The notes below the pieces were generated by a model. The model saw only the letters and a list, made by a program, of their open reading frames with translations. It did not search any database and was not told where the DNA came from. A stretch of DNA of 64,000 bases from NCBI GenBank assembly GCA_903924205.1, contig CAIYAP010000002.1:248001-312000 (forward strand), in the 5' to 3' direction. Shown here one piece after another: positions 50,917-60,129 of the stretch. Each line of letters opens with the position of its first letter. Position 1 is the first letter of the stretch. Source of the DNA: an uncultured Actinomycetes bacterium. GTDB lineage: Bacteria > Actinomycetota > Acidimicrobiia > Acidimicrobiales > RAAP-2. A program made the translations under genes and the position numbers.

Positions 50917-52076
50917 TGGCCCATGCCCACGTTCTGCGCCTTTTGCAGTTGCTTACCCTCGGTCTGCAGCGACGGCGCCAACATGATTTCGGCCTTCTGA
51001 AATTCCTTCAGGGTCTCGTAACCGCAGGTGGCCATCGAGGTGCGAAGGGCACCGAAGAGGTTCATACGACCGTCGTTTTCCGATGCGGGTCCCAGCAAGA
51101 TTTCCTTGAGCGAACCGCGCACTCCCGTCTTGACGCGCGCACCGCGCGGCAAGGTGGGATGGAAGGTCGCCATGCCCCAGTGGTTGCCACGGGCCGGCGC
51201 TTCCTGCGCGGCGGAGAGGGGCGAGCCGATCATGACGGCGTCGGCGCCACAGGCGAAGGCCTTGGCGATGTCGCCGCCCTTGCTCATGCCGCCATCGGCG
51301 ATGACGTGCACGTAACGACCCGTCTCATCGAGGTGACGCATACGCGCGCCCGCGACGTCCGCAATGGCGGTGGCTTGCGGCACACCGATGCCGAGCACGC
51401 CACGCGTGGTGCACGCGTTACCGGGACCGACGCCGACGAGTACACCGGCGGCACCGGTACGCATGAGGTGTAGAGCGGCCTGGTAGCTGGCGCATCCGCC
51501 GACGATGGTCGGAATTTCGTATTCGCGGATGAACTGCTTGAGGTTGAGCGGCTCCACGGTCTTACTGACGTGTTCGGCGGACACCACGGTGCCCTGAATG
51601 ACGAGGATGTTGAGACCCGAGTCCGCGATGGCCTTGGCCATCCACGCGGTGCGCTGCGGCGTGACCGACGCCGAGGTGGTGATGCCGGCGGCCTTCATCT
51701 CAGCGATGCGCTGCGACACCAGCTCGAGCTTGATGGGCTCGAGGTACATCTGTTGCATGCGTGCGGTGGCCTTGTCGTTGTCCAGTTCGCAGATTTCTTC
51801 GAATAGCGGCGTGGGGTCCTCGTAACGCGTCCACAGACCTTCGAGGTTGAGCACGCCAAGGCCGCCGAGCTTGCCGATTTCAATGGCGGTGGCCGGTGAC
51901 ACGACACCGTCCATGGCGGACGCGAGCAGTGGCAGTCCAAACTTGTAGGCGTCGAGTTGCCAGGAGATGTCGACGTCCTCGGGGTCGCGGGTGCGACGAG
52001 TGGGCACAATGGCAATGTCATCGAACCCGTAAGCCTGTCGGGCCGACTTGTAAATGCCGATTTCAATTTCCGCCAT
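50913..52076 (-). CDS. guaB3: GuaB3-family IMP dehydrogenase-related protein
   Basis: The protein has 387 residues and lacks the CBS pair of GuaB2. The barrel has [37 protein letters not shown], and the catalytic loop [15 protein letters not shown] with the active-site Cys. The flap and nucleotide region are [20 protein letters not shown] and [15 protein letters not shown]. This length and lead fit the actinobacterial GuaB3 clade, whose activity in mycobacteria is not the main IMP dehydrogenase. It is the head of the guaB3-guaA-pcrA run. Confidence 0.88.
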   Translation of the reverse strand: MAEIEIGIYKSARQAYGFDDIAIVPTRRTRDPEDVDISWQLDAYKFGLPLLASAMDGVVSPATAIEIGKLGGLGVLNLEGLWTRYEDPTPLFEEICELDNDKATARMQQMYLEPIKLELVSQRIAEMKAAGITTSASVTPQRTAWMAKAIADSGLNILVIQGTVVSAEHVSKTVEPLNLKQFIREYEIPTIVGGCASYQAALHLMRTGAAGVLVGVGPGNACTTRGVLGIGVPQATAIADVAGARMRHLDETGRYVHVIADGGMSKGGDIAKAFACGADAVMIGSPLSAAQEAPARGNHWGMATFHPTLPRGARVKTGVRGSLKEILLGPASENDGRMNLFGALRTSMATCGYETLKEFQKAEIMLAPSLQTEGKQLQKAQNVGMGH

Positions 52077-52129
52077 GAGGTGCTCCCGCTCGCAAAGTAA
52101 TTTCCCAAATCTACCGGAGAGGTTGCGAC

Positions 52130-52888
52130 TTAGTCGTGGGCGGCGGTGATGGCGTTCAGCAACTCCACCAAGATGCGCGCCGTGGCGCCCCAGATGAGAT
52201 CGCCGGGCGCCCGAAAGAAGTTCACCGGGAACGAGCCGTCGGCCCGATCACTGAGGCGTGGGGTGTCGCGATGCCAGCGCTCTTGGCGATGCGCATGTGG
52301 CGCCAGCAGGTCCGCCAGGGCGACATCGAAAATCCGCTCGACCTCGCGTTCATCGGGTCGAAGCGAGGGGCGCTGGCCTACTTCCCCGACAATGGGCCAA
52401 ATGGCCGATCCACTGGAAAAAGTCACGAGGGGGGTGAGCCAGCCGGTCACGGTGACGAGGTCTCGATCGAGGCCCACCTCCTCCTCGGCTTCTCGCAGCG
52501 CACCCTCAATGGCACTTTCACCGTCTTCGGTGCGGCCGCCCGGAAAGGCCACCTCTCCGCGGTGAACCGGCAAGAGGGAGGAACGTCGCGTCAAAATAAC
52601 GCGAGCTTCACCTTCTTCCTCGAATAAGGCGACGAGGACTGATGATCGTCGGGTGATGAGGCTGTTATCGACACTGGCCAATCCTTCGTGTTCTAAAGGA
52701 TCGCGAGGGAAGTCCCACTCGGGCCAGTTGTGCTGGCGGCTCGCCAGGGCACGGCGCACCACGGCGAGGGAGATTCCCGACCACTCTTCACGATGCGACC
52801 ACGGCGAGGGGTCGCCATCTCGCCGGGCCGTAGGCACCGGCAGTATTTGCGGGTGATCAAAATCAAAGAAGTCGGCGGAAGAACTCAT
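52130..52888 (-). CDS. CoA-type Nudix pyrophosphatase
   Basis: The protein has 252 residues. The Nudix box GRTEDGESAIEGALREAEEE (E at each ligand position, followed by VGL) is complete, and the preceding LLPVHRGEVAFPGG is the UPF0035 motif typical of coenzyme A pyrophosphatases. It should hydrolyse CoA and derivatives to phosphopantetheine and adenosine 3',5'-bisphosphate. The N-terminal about 90 residues vary between relatives. ATG at 52888 has AAAGGG 7 bases upstream and shares a divergent promoter with the MMPL gene. Confidence 0.88.
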   Translation of the reverse strand: MSSSADFFDFDHPQILPVPTARRDGDPSPWSHREEWSGISLAVVRRALASRQHNWPEWDFPRDPLEHEGLASVDNSLITRRSSVLVALFEEEGEARVILTRRSSLLPVHRGEVAFPGGRTEDGESAIEGALREAEEEVGLDRDLVTVTGWLTPLVTFSSGSAIWPIVGEVGQRPSLRPDEREVERIFDVALADLLAPHAHRQERWHRDTPRLSDRADGSFPVNFFRAPGDLIWGATARILVELLNAITAAHD

Positions 52889-52900
52889 GAGTCTGCCCTT

Positions 52901-52907
52901 TAGGCTA
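52901..52907. promoter_or_regulatory. Overlapping divergent -10 boxes
   Basis: TAGGCTA gives TAGGCT (52901-52906) for the plus-strand MMPL gene and TAGCCT (52902-52907 complement) for the minus-strand Nudix gene, so one element may drive both, one at a time. Confidence 0.4.
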
Positions 52908-52944
52908 CGAGAGGTTTTTCTCCCTCATCCCCCCAGGAGTTTTT

Positions 52945-55143
52945 GTGAAGAAATTTGGCTCTTTTGTCGTCCGTCATCGCCGACTTGTTGCCCTGTCGTG
53001 GTTGGTGTTGTTCGTGGTCATGATGGGCGCCGCTCAGTCGGTCGGGTCGGCATATTCTGACTCGTTCTCCCTCCCCGGCACCGACTCGACCAAGGCGTAC
53101 AACTTGCTCGGTCAGGCCTTTGGGAAGTCGGCGCAGGGTGACCAGGACCAGATCGTCTACCGCACGTCCTCGGGCACCTTGGCCGACCAGTCCGCGTTGA
53201 TTGAAGCGAACTTGGCCACCGTGGCCCTGCTACCCGGTGTCGCCAAGGTCACATCGCCCTTCCCCTGCCCCGCAAGTATTTACCCCGCGCTCAACCTCCA
53301 CCCGGCAGTCGCGTGCAGCATGATGGGCCAAGTCAGTCACCTCGATCCCACCATCGGATACGCCACCGTTAGTTTCGTTAAGCCCGGCTACAAGATTCCC
53401 CTGAAGCAAATTGCCGCCGTGATCGCCGAGGGTAAAACCATACGCTCAGCAACGCTGGAAGTGGAATTTGGAGGCAACGCTTTCGGACAAGAGGGTCAAA
53501 AGAGTGGTTCACCCGGTGAGATGTTCGGCATCATCGCCGCGGCGGTGGTCCTCCTCCTCGCCTTCGGATCCTTCTTCGCCATGTTGCTGCCCTTGGGCGT
53601 GGCCATCTTCTCGCTCGGCATTGCGTCCGCCGCCACCATTTTGCTCAGCCACGGCATCGGCATTGCGAGTTTCGCGCCCATCTTGGGATCGCTGATCGGA
53701 CTAGGTGTGGGCATCGACTACGCACTGTTCATTGTGACCCGTGCTCGACAGAGCATCAAGAAGGGTCACAGCCCTGAAGAGGCCACCGTCTCGGCGATTA
53801 ACACGTCGGGGCGCGCCGTGATATTTGCGGCCATCACGGTGTGCATCGCCCTTCTCGGTCTGTTGGTATTGCGCCTCGGTTATCTCAACGGTGTGGCGAT
53901 TGCCGCCACCGTCACCGTGGCCATCACCATGTTCGCGTCGGTCACCTTGCTGCCGGCCCTGCTCGGCTTTATGGGTATGAAGGTGCTGAGCCGCAAGGAA
54001 CGTCGCGCCCTCGCGACCACCGGTCCGACGGACGAAGCCTCATCGGGCGCGTGGCTGCGCTGGGCGCAGTTCACCCAGCGGCGTGGCCGCATTCTCGCCC
54101 CCGTCGCCCTCGCGGTGATGGTCGTCCTTGCCATTCCGTATTTCTCTCTCAACCTCGGCAGTGCCGACCAGGGCACCAACCCCAAGGGCACCACCACGCG
54201 TGCGGCCTACGACCTGCTGGCCACGGGCTTCGGCCCCGGTTTCGCGGGCCCGCTGCAAATCGTGGGCACCGAGAAGGTGGGCAGCGACGCGCTGGTCGCC
54301 GTGGACGAAAAGCACATCGTGCGCGATGTCAAGATGCTGCCGGGCGTTGCCGCGGCCTTCCCGAGTCCGACGACGGCGCACCTTCCCGATGGCACTCCCG
54401 TGTACGAAGTCACGGTGATCCCGAGCTACTCGCCGCAGGACCCGAAGACCAAGACTCTGATTAACGACATTCGCACCAAGGTCATTGCCGCGGGTCACTA
54501 CACCGCGCACGTCGGTGGCCTCACCGCCATCTTCGCCGACTTCGCCAGCGTGCTCGGCTCCAAGTTGCCGCTCTTCATTGGCGTCATCGTGCTACTGGGC
54601 TGCCTCTTGCTGATGCTGGCCTTCCGCAGCATCCTGGTGCCGCTGACGGCGGCCCTGATGAACCTGCTGGCGGCGGCCGCATCCTTCGGCGTCGTCGTCG
54701 CCGTCTTCCAATGGGGCTGGGGTAGCAATCTGATTGGCGCCGGAACGGGTCCCATCGAGGCCTTCTTGCCGACCATCATGATTGCCATCCTCTTTGGACT
54801 GTCCATGGACTACCAGGTCTTCCTGGTCTCTCGCATGCACGAAGAGTGGGTTCACACGGGTGACAATGCGCAGGCCGTGACTCGCGGCCAAGCCAGCACC
54901 GGTCGCGTGATTACGGCCGCCGCCCTCATCATGATCTGCGTGTTCTTGTCCTTCGTCTTCGGCGGGCAGCGCGTCATCGCCGAGTTTGGCATTGGTCTCG
55001 GTGGGGCGGTGTTGCTCGACGCCTTCATCCTGCGCACCATTTTGGTGCCGGCGCTGATGCACATCTTGGGTAAGGCCAACTGGTGGCTGCCCCAGAGCAT
55101 CGACAAGGTGCTCCCGCATCTCGCCGTCGAGATCGACGAGTAA
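52945..55143 (+). CDS. MMPL/RND-family membrane transporter
   Basis: The protein has 732 residues in the two-half RND layout: one N-terminal helix (LVALSWLVLFVVMMGAAQS), a periplasmic-type loop, five helices (for example FGIIAAAVVLLLAFGSFFAML and GSLIGLGVGIDYALFIVTRAR), then the repeat of the same pattern with LFGLSMDYQVFLVSRMHEEW. The GxDYALF and SMDYQVF phrases carry the Asp-Tyr pairs used for proton coupling in MmpL proteins. It is likely to export a lipid or another hydrophobic compound. GTG start with AGGAG upstream. A long inverted repeat follows. Confidence 0.93.
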   Translation: MKKFGSFVVRHRRLVALSWLVLFVVMMGAAQSVGSAYSDSFSLPGTDSTKAYNLLGQAFGKSAQGDQDQIVYRTSSGTLADQSALIEANLATVALLPGVAKVTSPFPCPASIYPALNLHPAVACSMMGQVSHLDPTIGYATVSFVKPGYKIPLKQIAAVIAEGKTIRSATLEVEFGGNAFGQEGQKSGSPGEMFGIIAAAVVLLLAFGSFFAMLLPLGVAIFSLGIASAATILLSHGIGIASFAPILGSLIGLGVGIDYALFIVTRARQSIKKGHSPEEATVSAINTSGRAVIFAAITVCIALLGLLVLRLGYLNGVAIAATVTVAITMFASVTLLPALLGFMGMKVLSRKERRALATTGPTDEASSGAWLRWAQFTQRRGRILAPVALAVMVVLAIPYFSLNLGSADQGTNPKGTTTRAAYDLLATGFGPGFAGPLQIVGTEKVGSDALVAVDEKHIVRDVKMLPGVAAAFPSPTTAHLPDGTPVYEVTVIPSYSPQDPKTKTLINDIRTKVIAAGHYTAHVGGLTAIFADFASVLGSKLPLFIGVIVLLGCLLLMLAFRSILVPLTAALMNLLAAAASFGVVVAVFQWGWGSNLIGAGTGPIEAFLPTIMIAILFGLSMDYQVFLVSRMHEEWVHTGDNAQAVTRGQASTGRVITAAALIMICVFLSFVFGGQRVIAEFGIGLGGAVLLDAFILRTILVPALMHILGKANWWLPQSIDKVLPHLAVEIDE

Positions 55144-55148
55144 GGAAC

Positions 55149-55188
55149 GTCGCAGATAACGACAGAGAATTCTGTCGTTATCTGCGAC
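55149..55188. terminator. Perfect 18-bp inverted repeat between convergent genes
   Basis: GTCGCAGATAACGACAGA (55149-55166) and TCTGTCGTTATCTGCGAC (55171-55188) are perfect inverted copies with loop GAAT. It lies 5 bases after the MMPL stop and 23 bases before the next gene's end. No T-run follows, so it may be a two-way terminator or an mRNA-protecting stem. Confidence 0.6.
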
Positions 55189-55211
55189 CTTGTCTCGATG
55201 TCAGCGTTGCC

Positions 55212-57989
55212 CTACGACGGTTCTTTCAACAGCGCGAGGATTTGACTGAGCGACAGCTCCGCCCCCGCGCTAAAGAGTTGTTCGTAGGTGGCGTCGCCGA
55301 GAGCCGCATGGCCCCGTTCGTCGATGGCACGCACAAAGGCTCGCTCTTCTTCCGCCCACTCGCCGCCGACGAGATCTGGCGTATCGGGCACCTGGCGCAT
55401 CGTCCAACCCAACGCGGTCACGGCCCGCTCGTAGTTCTCCAGTTCCAAACTGATGCGAGCCATAGTGAGCGATAACCACGCCACAAAGGCTGTGCCGCGG
55501 CCCATACGAATGGATGAGGCTAAGGATCGACGACTCATGCGTTCGCCCGCCTCATAATCACCCGACACGGTGATCCATAGAGCCAGGTGAGTGATGCACA
55601 TGTCAATCTGCGATGCGGAGCCAATCTTTTCGGCGTTGGCCAGGGCTTCATTTAACAACATGATGCGGCGTTGCCACGCCGTCGGATCTTGCTCGGGGAT
55701 CTGGAAGGCAATGAGAAACAAGGTGCGCGCAATGGACGCGTAATTTCCCGTCGCGCGGAAATGAACGAGAGCCTTTTCGTAGTTCTCCTTCTTCACGACC
55801 GAATCAGTCGACGAGGCGGCGGCATTCACGTAGGCGCGTCCCAAGAGCTGGGGGTCATTGATCGCTTGCGCCACGGCCAGTGCCTCCAACGACTTCTCGA
55901 AAGATCCGGCGTGATCGTGAATACTCCAGTACAGCGAGACGGAGTGAAAGAGCAAGCCCTCGACCGCCAGTCGCTGGTCCTGATGCTGGTGCGCTACCGC
56001 CGCGACCTCGGCGGCGACACCCTCCCAGTCACCGATGATGACATTGTCGTCAAGTCCACGGCTCAGGCGATAGTCGGTGTGTACCAGCAAGGCCCGCGCG
56101 CGTTCCACGGAGTCGTCACCCACCGTCTCGGCCAGCGCCCAACCGAGATAGTCGATGGGCTCGTGCCACCAGCGAGTAGTGGCGTAGTTCGACACGGCGT
56201 CACCGAGACGCAAAATCGCAGATGCGCCCTCGGGGCGGCCCTGGAAGTGATTGAACGTGGCCTCAATATTTCCGCGATCAAGATCTAACTGGGCGTAGGC
56301 CTCCACTTGGCGGCTGTCCAGCGTGTGTGGCGCGAGCTCCAGGCAGCGCGCCAGATAGAAGCCCGCGTGGCGATCACGAACGTCAAGCATCTCACTCTCG
56401 CCACCCAGCTGAATGAGCTGGTCCGCGGCGTATTGACGAATGGTCTCGAGCAGACGGTAACGCAAGGAGTTCTCGAGGCGGTCGGCAATGACGAGCGACT
56501 TGTTCACCAACGACCCCAGAATGTCCGCAATATCCCACTCGTCAATGGTCTCGCTGCTCGCCACGGCTTCCGCCGCCGAGAGACCAAAACCACCCACGAA
56601 GACGGTCAAACGACGAAGGACGGCACGTTCATTTTCGTTGAGGAGGTCGTAGGACCACGCCACCATGGCCCCCAGGGTTTGCTGACGTGGCAGAGCGTTA
56701 CGACTACCACCGGTGAGGAGACGAAAGCGTTGGTCGAGGCGAGTGTGCAAGTCATCGATGGACATGGAGGACAAGCGCGCGGCCGCGAGCTCGATGGCCA
56801 GCGGAATACCATCGAGCCGTCGGCAGATCGACGCCACTAAAGGTGCGTTGGCGTCGGTCAAGGCAAAGCTCTTGTCGTGCGAACGCGCGCGTAAGACGAA
56901 GAGCTGAACGGAATCGGAGCCCGCCACGTCTTCCGCACCATGGATGTCGGCCGAGGGCAGCGACAGCGAGCGAACGCGATACACCTCTTCGCCACTGACA
57001 CCCAGCGGCTCACGCGAGGTCGCGATGAGGCGGATTTTGGGACAGGAGCGCATCAAATCTTCGAGAAGGTCAGCCACCGATTCGACGAGGTGCTCGCAGT
57101 TGTCCACCACGATGACCACGCGCTGGTCCTTCAAGGTCTTGCGCAAAACGTCGATGGCGGCCTGATCGCCGTCATAGGCCAATTCCATGGTGGCCACCAA
57201 GGTGCTGGCGACCAGACCGGGGTCGTTAATCGGGGCGAGCTCCAAAAACCACACGCCATCGCCACTGGCATCGAGCAGTTCCGCGGCAGCCTGCAGGGCG
57301 AGGCGAGTCTTGCCCGAGCCACCGGCACCGGTCAAGGTCACCAAGCGAGACTGCGCCGTTAGCTCACGCACTTCTCGCAAATCGCTTTCACGGCCGATGA
57401 ATTGATTAAGTGAGGTGGGCAAGTTGTTCGGCAGTTCGGGGTTGTCTAGCGAACGCAGCGGGGGGAATGCGTGGTCGAGACCCGTGATCGCGAGCTGGAA
57501 AATGTGCTCGGGACGCCCCAGGTCCTTGAGGCGGTGCGAACCGAGATCACGAATAGCGACGTCACCGGGGAGCGAATCTGACACCAACGCTTCGGTGGCT
57601 GACGACAAGAGCACCTGGCCACCATGGCCAATGGCCGAAATGCGCGCCGCGCGGTGTACTTCGTAGCCCACAAAGCCCGTCGCGTTCTCGGCCACTTCAC
57701 CCGTGTGAATTCCACAGCGCACTTTGACGATTTCACCGTTCGACCAGGCGTGAGCCGCGAGGGCGCGCTGAATATCAATGACCGCCATGACGCACTGACG
57801 AGGAGACGTGAAGACGGCGAAGAACGAGTCGCCGGCCGTGCCGTCTTCGCGACCCTCGTGGGTACTTAATGCGTCTCGAATAATGCGGTGATGATCCGCA
57901 AGGATCTGGCCGTACACGTCGTCGCCCACCCGGCGCAACAGAGCCGTCGAGCCCTCAATATCCGTATTCAAGAAAGTTAAGGTCTCCAT
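55212..57989 (-). CDS. Class III cyclase-like domain + STAND ATPase + TPR-type regulator
   Basis: The protein has 925 residues from ATG 57989; the open frame continues to 58271 without family sequence. Residues 1-175 form a class III nucleotide-cyclase-like domain: FLNTDIEGSTALL (metal Asp), GTAGDSFFAVF (second Asp) and VHRAARISAIGHGGQVLLS. The HRAAR segment lacks the usual Asn-x-x-x-Arg, so the catalytic state is doubtful. A STAND/NB-ARC ATPase follows, with LTGAGGSGKTRLALQ, VVIVVDNCEHLVES and TSREPLGVSGEEVYRV. The last half is helical, TPR-like. This is a common actinobacterial signal-protein architecture without a LuxR DNA-binding domain. The minus-strand TAGTAT box lies 8 bases upstream. 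Confidence 0.85.
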   Translation of the reverse strand: METLTFLNTDIEGSTALLRRVGDDVYGQILADHHRIIRDALSTHEGREDGTAGDSFFAVFTSPRQCVMAVIDIQRALAAHAWSNGEIVKVRCGIHTGEVAENATGFVGYEVHRAARISAIGHGGQVLLSSATEALVSDSLPGDVAIRDLGSHRLKDLGRPEHIFQLAITGLDHAFPPLRSLDNPELPNNLPTSLNQFIGRESDLREVRELTAQSRLVTLTGAGGSGKTRLALQAAAELLDASGDGVWFLELAPINDPGLVASTLVATMELAYDGDQAAIDVLRKTLKDQRVVIVVDNCEHLVESVADLLEDLMRSCPKIRLIATSREPLGVSGEEVYRVRSLSLPSADIHGAEDVAGSDSVQLFVLRARSHDKSFALTDANAPLVASICRRLDGIPLAIELAAARLSSMSIDDLHTRLDQRFRLLTGGSRNALPRQQTLGAMVAWSYDLLNENERAVLRRLTVFVGGFGLSAAEAVASSETIDEWDIADILGSLVNKSLVIADRLENSLRYRLLETIRQYAADQLIQLGGESEMLDVRDRHAGFYLARCLELAPHTLDSRQVEAYAQLDLDRGNIEATFNHFQGRPEGASAILRLGDAVSNYATTRWWHEPIDYLGWALAETVGDDSVERARALLVHTDYRLSRGLDDNVIIGDWEGVAAEVAAVAHQHQDQRLAVEGLLFHSVSLYWSIHDHAGSFEKSLEALAVAQAINDPQLLGRAYVNAAASSTDSVVKKENYEKALVHFRATGNYASIARTLFLIAFQIPEQDPTAWQRRIMLLNEALANAEKIGSASQIDMCITHLALWITVSGDYEAGERMSRRSLASSIRMGRGTAFVAWLSLTMARISLELENYERAVTALGWTMRQVPDTPDLVGGEWAEEERAFVRAIDERGHAALGDATYEQLFSAGAELSLSQILALLKEPS

Positions 57990-57997
57990 GGCGCTTG

Positions 57998-58003
57998 ATA
58001 CTA
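57998..58003 (-). promoter_or_regulatory. -10 box TAGTAT of the cyclase-STAND gene
   Basis: On the minus strand TAGTAT lies 8 bases before the ATG at 57989. Confidence 0.4.
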
Positions 58004-58063
58004 CGAGACCACGTGATGGCCACCTGGAACGGCGGCTTGCCGAAAAGTGATGGCGAGGACCGT

Positions 58064-59014
58064 TTAGAGAATGGCGCGGATAGCTGTTTTCATCACACCC
58101 GACAAGTAGTAGGCGTAGGTGGCCGTGAGGTGCGACCAATCGGTATAGACGATGAGTTTGTTCACCACGGGAGGACAGGTGGTCTTGAGGCAGATCCATG
58201 CGGTGGTGTTCACAAAAGTGCCATGGGCAGCCACTGCGGCGGTTGCCTCGTCGGCCGCGTGATTTCGCCATTGAGGATCAGTGGGATTCGTCGTCGTGCC
58301 GCACAGGGTGATGTGTGTCGGGTGGCTACCGAGACACACTCCCGGGCCCCCACCGCCGGAACCAGTCAAGGGGTACACCGGGTTGTCGCCCAGAACGACC
58401 AGCGCGGCGCCACTCGCCGTCAGGGCCGTGAAGGTGCTGGTCAAGCCCGCCTGAAAATCTGCGGTACTCACGAGCTGGTTAGACAAGGTGAAGAGGTGGC
58501 TAGAGCGTTCCGCCACAATGACGGCCGCGGGCTTCAGTTGATTCACGGCGGCAATCGCCGCGGTGCGCCACGTGGTGCAGGCCGAACTGTCACTCGGCAA
58601 TGCCGCCACGGGGCAACTGGCGTAGGCCAGAAGTTCCAAGCGATCACCGGCCGCCACGACGGCGGGCTCAATGGCGGAGACCCACATCATGGCGTGCGAG
58701 TCACCAAAGAGAACGATGGTCTTCTTCGGGGAGGCCGGCCCCCAGGTGCAGATATAGAGGCCGCTTGGCGAACTGCACGTTCCGGGAAAGAGGGCGGTAT
58801 AGCCGTCATAGGGCAAGACGCTGAGCGCGGGTGAGCTACCTGCGGGCAGCACCGTCGTCGTCACCGCCTTTTTCAGGGCAGCCGCGATGGAGGCCGCCGT
58901 GCCCGGCGTGGGCTTGGCGAGGCCACTGGCGCCCGCCGGTGACGTGCTGGCCACGCTGGCGAGCAACAGGGTCAGTGAGGCGACGAATTGAAACAATCTT
59001 GAAGTGCTCTTCAT
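58064..59014 (-). CDS. Secreted SGNH-domain protein (paralogue C)
   Basis: The protein has 316 residues from ATG 59014; longer frames to 59152 are not supported. The signal peptide is MKSTSRLFQFVASLTLLLAS with cleavage near SPAGASG. The SGNH motif is FGDSHAMMW, LGDNPVYPL the second block, and YTDWSHLTATYAYYL the Asp-His end. Pairs of Cys (CTTWRTA, CLKTTCPP) suggest disulfides. It is closest to the neighbour at 59077 (shared ending SGVMKTAIRAIL against SGVMKATIRSLL), which suggests a local duplication. TACGGT lies 7 bases upstream. Confidence 0.72.
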   Translation of the reverse strand: MKSTSRLFQFVASLTLLLASVASTSPAGASGLAKPTPGTAASIAAALKKAVTTTVLPAGSSPALSVLPYDGYTALFPGTCSSPSGLYICTWGPASPKKTIVLFGDSHAMMWVSAIEPAVVAAGDRLELLAYASCPVAALPSDSSACTTWRTAAIAAVNQLKPAAVIVAERSSHLFTLSNQLVSTADFQAGLTSTFTALTASGAALVVLGDNPVYPLTGSGGGGPGVCLGSHPTHITLCGTTTNPTDPQWRNHAADEATAAVAAHGTFVNTTAWICLKTTCPPVVNKLIVYTDWSHLTATYAYYLSGVMKTAIRAIL

Positions 59015-59021
59015 CTTGCTA

Positions 59022-59027
59022 ACCGTA
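59022..59027 (-). promoter_or_regulatory. -10 box TACGGT, leaderless start
   Basis: On the minus strand TACGGT is 7 bases before the ATG at 59014. Confidence 0.45.
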
Positions 59028-59076
59028 TCGCCTCGGTCACGACACGTCCGTGTCAGTTCAGTGAACAAGGCGGCCC

Positions 59077-60039
59077 CTACAGCAGAGAGCGAATAGTCGC
59101 CTTCATGACACCCGAGAGAAAATAGGCGTAGGTCGCCGACACGTGCGACCAATCGCTGTACGCCAGCAGGTTCCCAATGACGGGCGAACAGCTCGTGGCG
59201 CTACAGAGCCAGGCGCGAGGGTCAATGAGCATCAGGTGCTGCTGGACGCTCACCGCCTGCTCGGCGGTGAGGTGGGTGCGCCACGCATCGGTCTTGTGCA
59301 CCGAGGTGGCACAGACCGACACGTGGTGCGCGTGGGCCGATACGCACTGGCTGGGTGAAAATTCTGGCCACGCGAACGCGGGGTTGTCGCCGATGATGCC
59401 GATCGTCGACGTACTCGAGCGCAGAGCCCGCACCGTGATCGTCAGCCCGCGTTGCACCTCGGCGTCAGTCGACAGTGCGGCGGGCGAGGACCAAATCCCC
59501 GCGGTGCGTTCCGCGAGAAAAATGGCGCGCGGATGCAGAGCCGCCAGCGCCACGAAGGCCCGGTGTCGCCACGACACGCACGACGTGTTGTAACTGTGCG
59601 TTCCGTCCAAGTTGCCAATCCATAGTCGCATCGACGCGGGCCCACAACCGGGCCGAGCAATCAGGACAAAACGATCACCGGCACCGACCACGGCGGGCTC
59701 CATTGCCGCCGCCCATTGTTCAGCGTGCGAATCACCAAAGAGCACGATGGTGTGATGGGGGTGCGCCGGCCCCCAGCTACACACCACCTCGACGCAGTGC
59801 GCCTTCGGCAAAATGTTCCAATACCAGTCTTTGCCCATCAGGGTCACTGAAGGATTGAGGTGTGCCGGCACTACTTGGCGCGTGACCGATTCGGCAACGA
59901 GACGGGAAATCTGCCCACTACTGCCCGGTGTCGGTAACACAAAATCTGACGCACTCGCGGGCAGAGACACACCCAGAAGAATCGTGGCGAGAAGTGCGAC
60001 TCGTGCGCTGCGTACTCGCCGAGGGAATGTGGCCGCCAT
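59077..60039 (-). CDS. Secreted SGNH-domain protein (paralogue D)
   Basis: The protein has 320 residues from ATG 60039, the start favoured by TAGTGT 7 bases upstream; the frame stays open to 60273. The signal peptide is MAATFPRRVRSARVALLAT with LLGVSLPASA near the cleavage. Motifs are FGDSHAEQW, IGDNPAFAW and YSDWSHVSATYAYFL. Its C-terminus closely matches paralogue C, 62 bases away, and both keep the GDSH His. The protein should be an exported acyl- or acetyl-ester-acting enzyme of the SGNH fold; the substrate is unknown. Confidence 0.72.
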   Translation of the reverse strand: MAATFPRRVRSARVALLATILLGVSLPASASDFVLPTPGSSGQISRLVAESVTRQVVPAHLNPSVTLMGKDWYWNILPKAHCVEVVCSWGPAHPHHTIVLFGDSHAEQWAAAMEPAVVGAGDRFVLIARPGCGPASMRLWIGNLDGTHSYNTSCVSWRHRAFVALAALHPRAIFLAERTAGIWSSPAALSTDAEVQRGLTITVRALRSSTSTIGIIGDNPAFAWPEFSPSQCVSAHAHHVSVCATSVHKTDAWRTHLTAEQAVSVQQHLMLIDPRAWLCSATSCSPVIGNLLAYSDWSHVSATYAYFLSGVMKATIRSLL

Positions 60040-60046
60040 GCTGCTC

Positions 60047-60052
60047 ACACTA
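60047..60052 (-). promoter_or_regulatory. -10 box TAGTGT, leaderless start
   Basis: On the minus strand TAGTGT is 7 bases before the ATG at 60039. Confidence 0.45.
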
Positions 60053-60129
60053 ATTCTCCGACTTTCGTCGAGGGCTTCGGTGATGTCACACGCCCTCCGT
60101 ACTCTGGTGGCGTTCGTCAAGGAGTTCGT

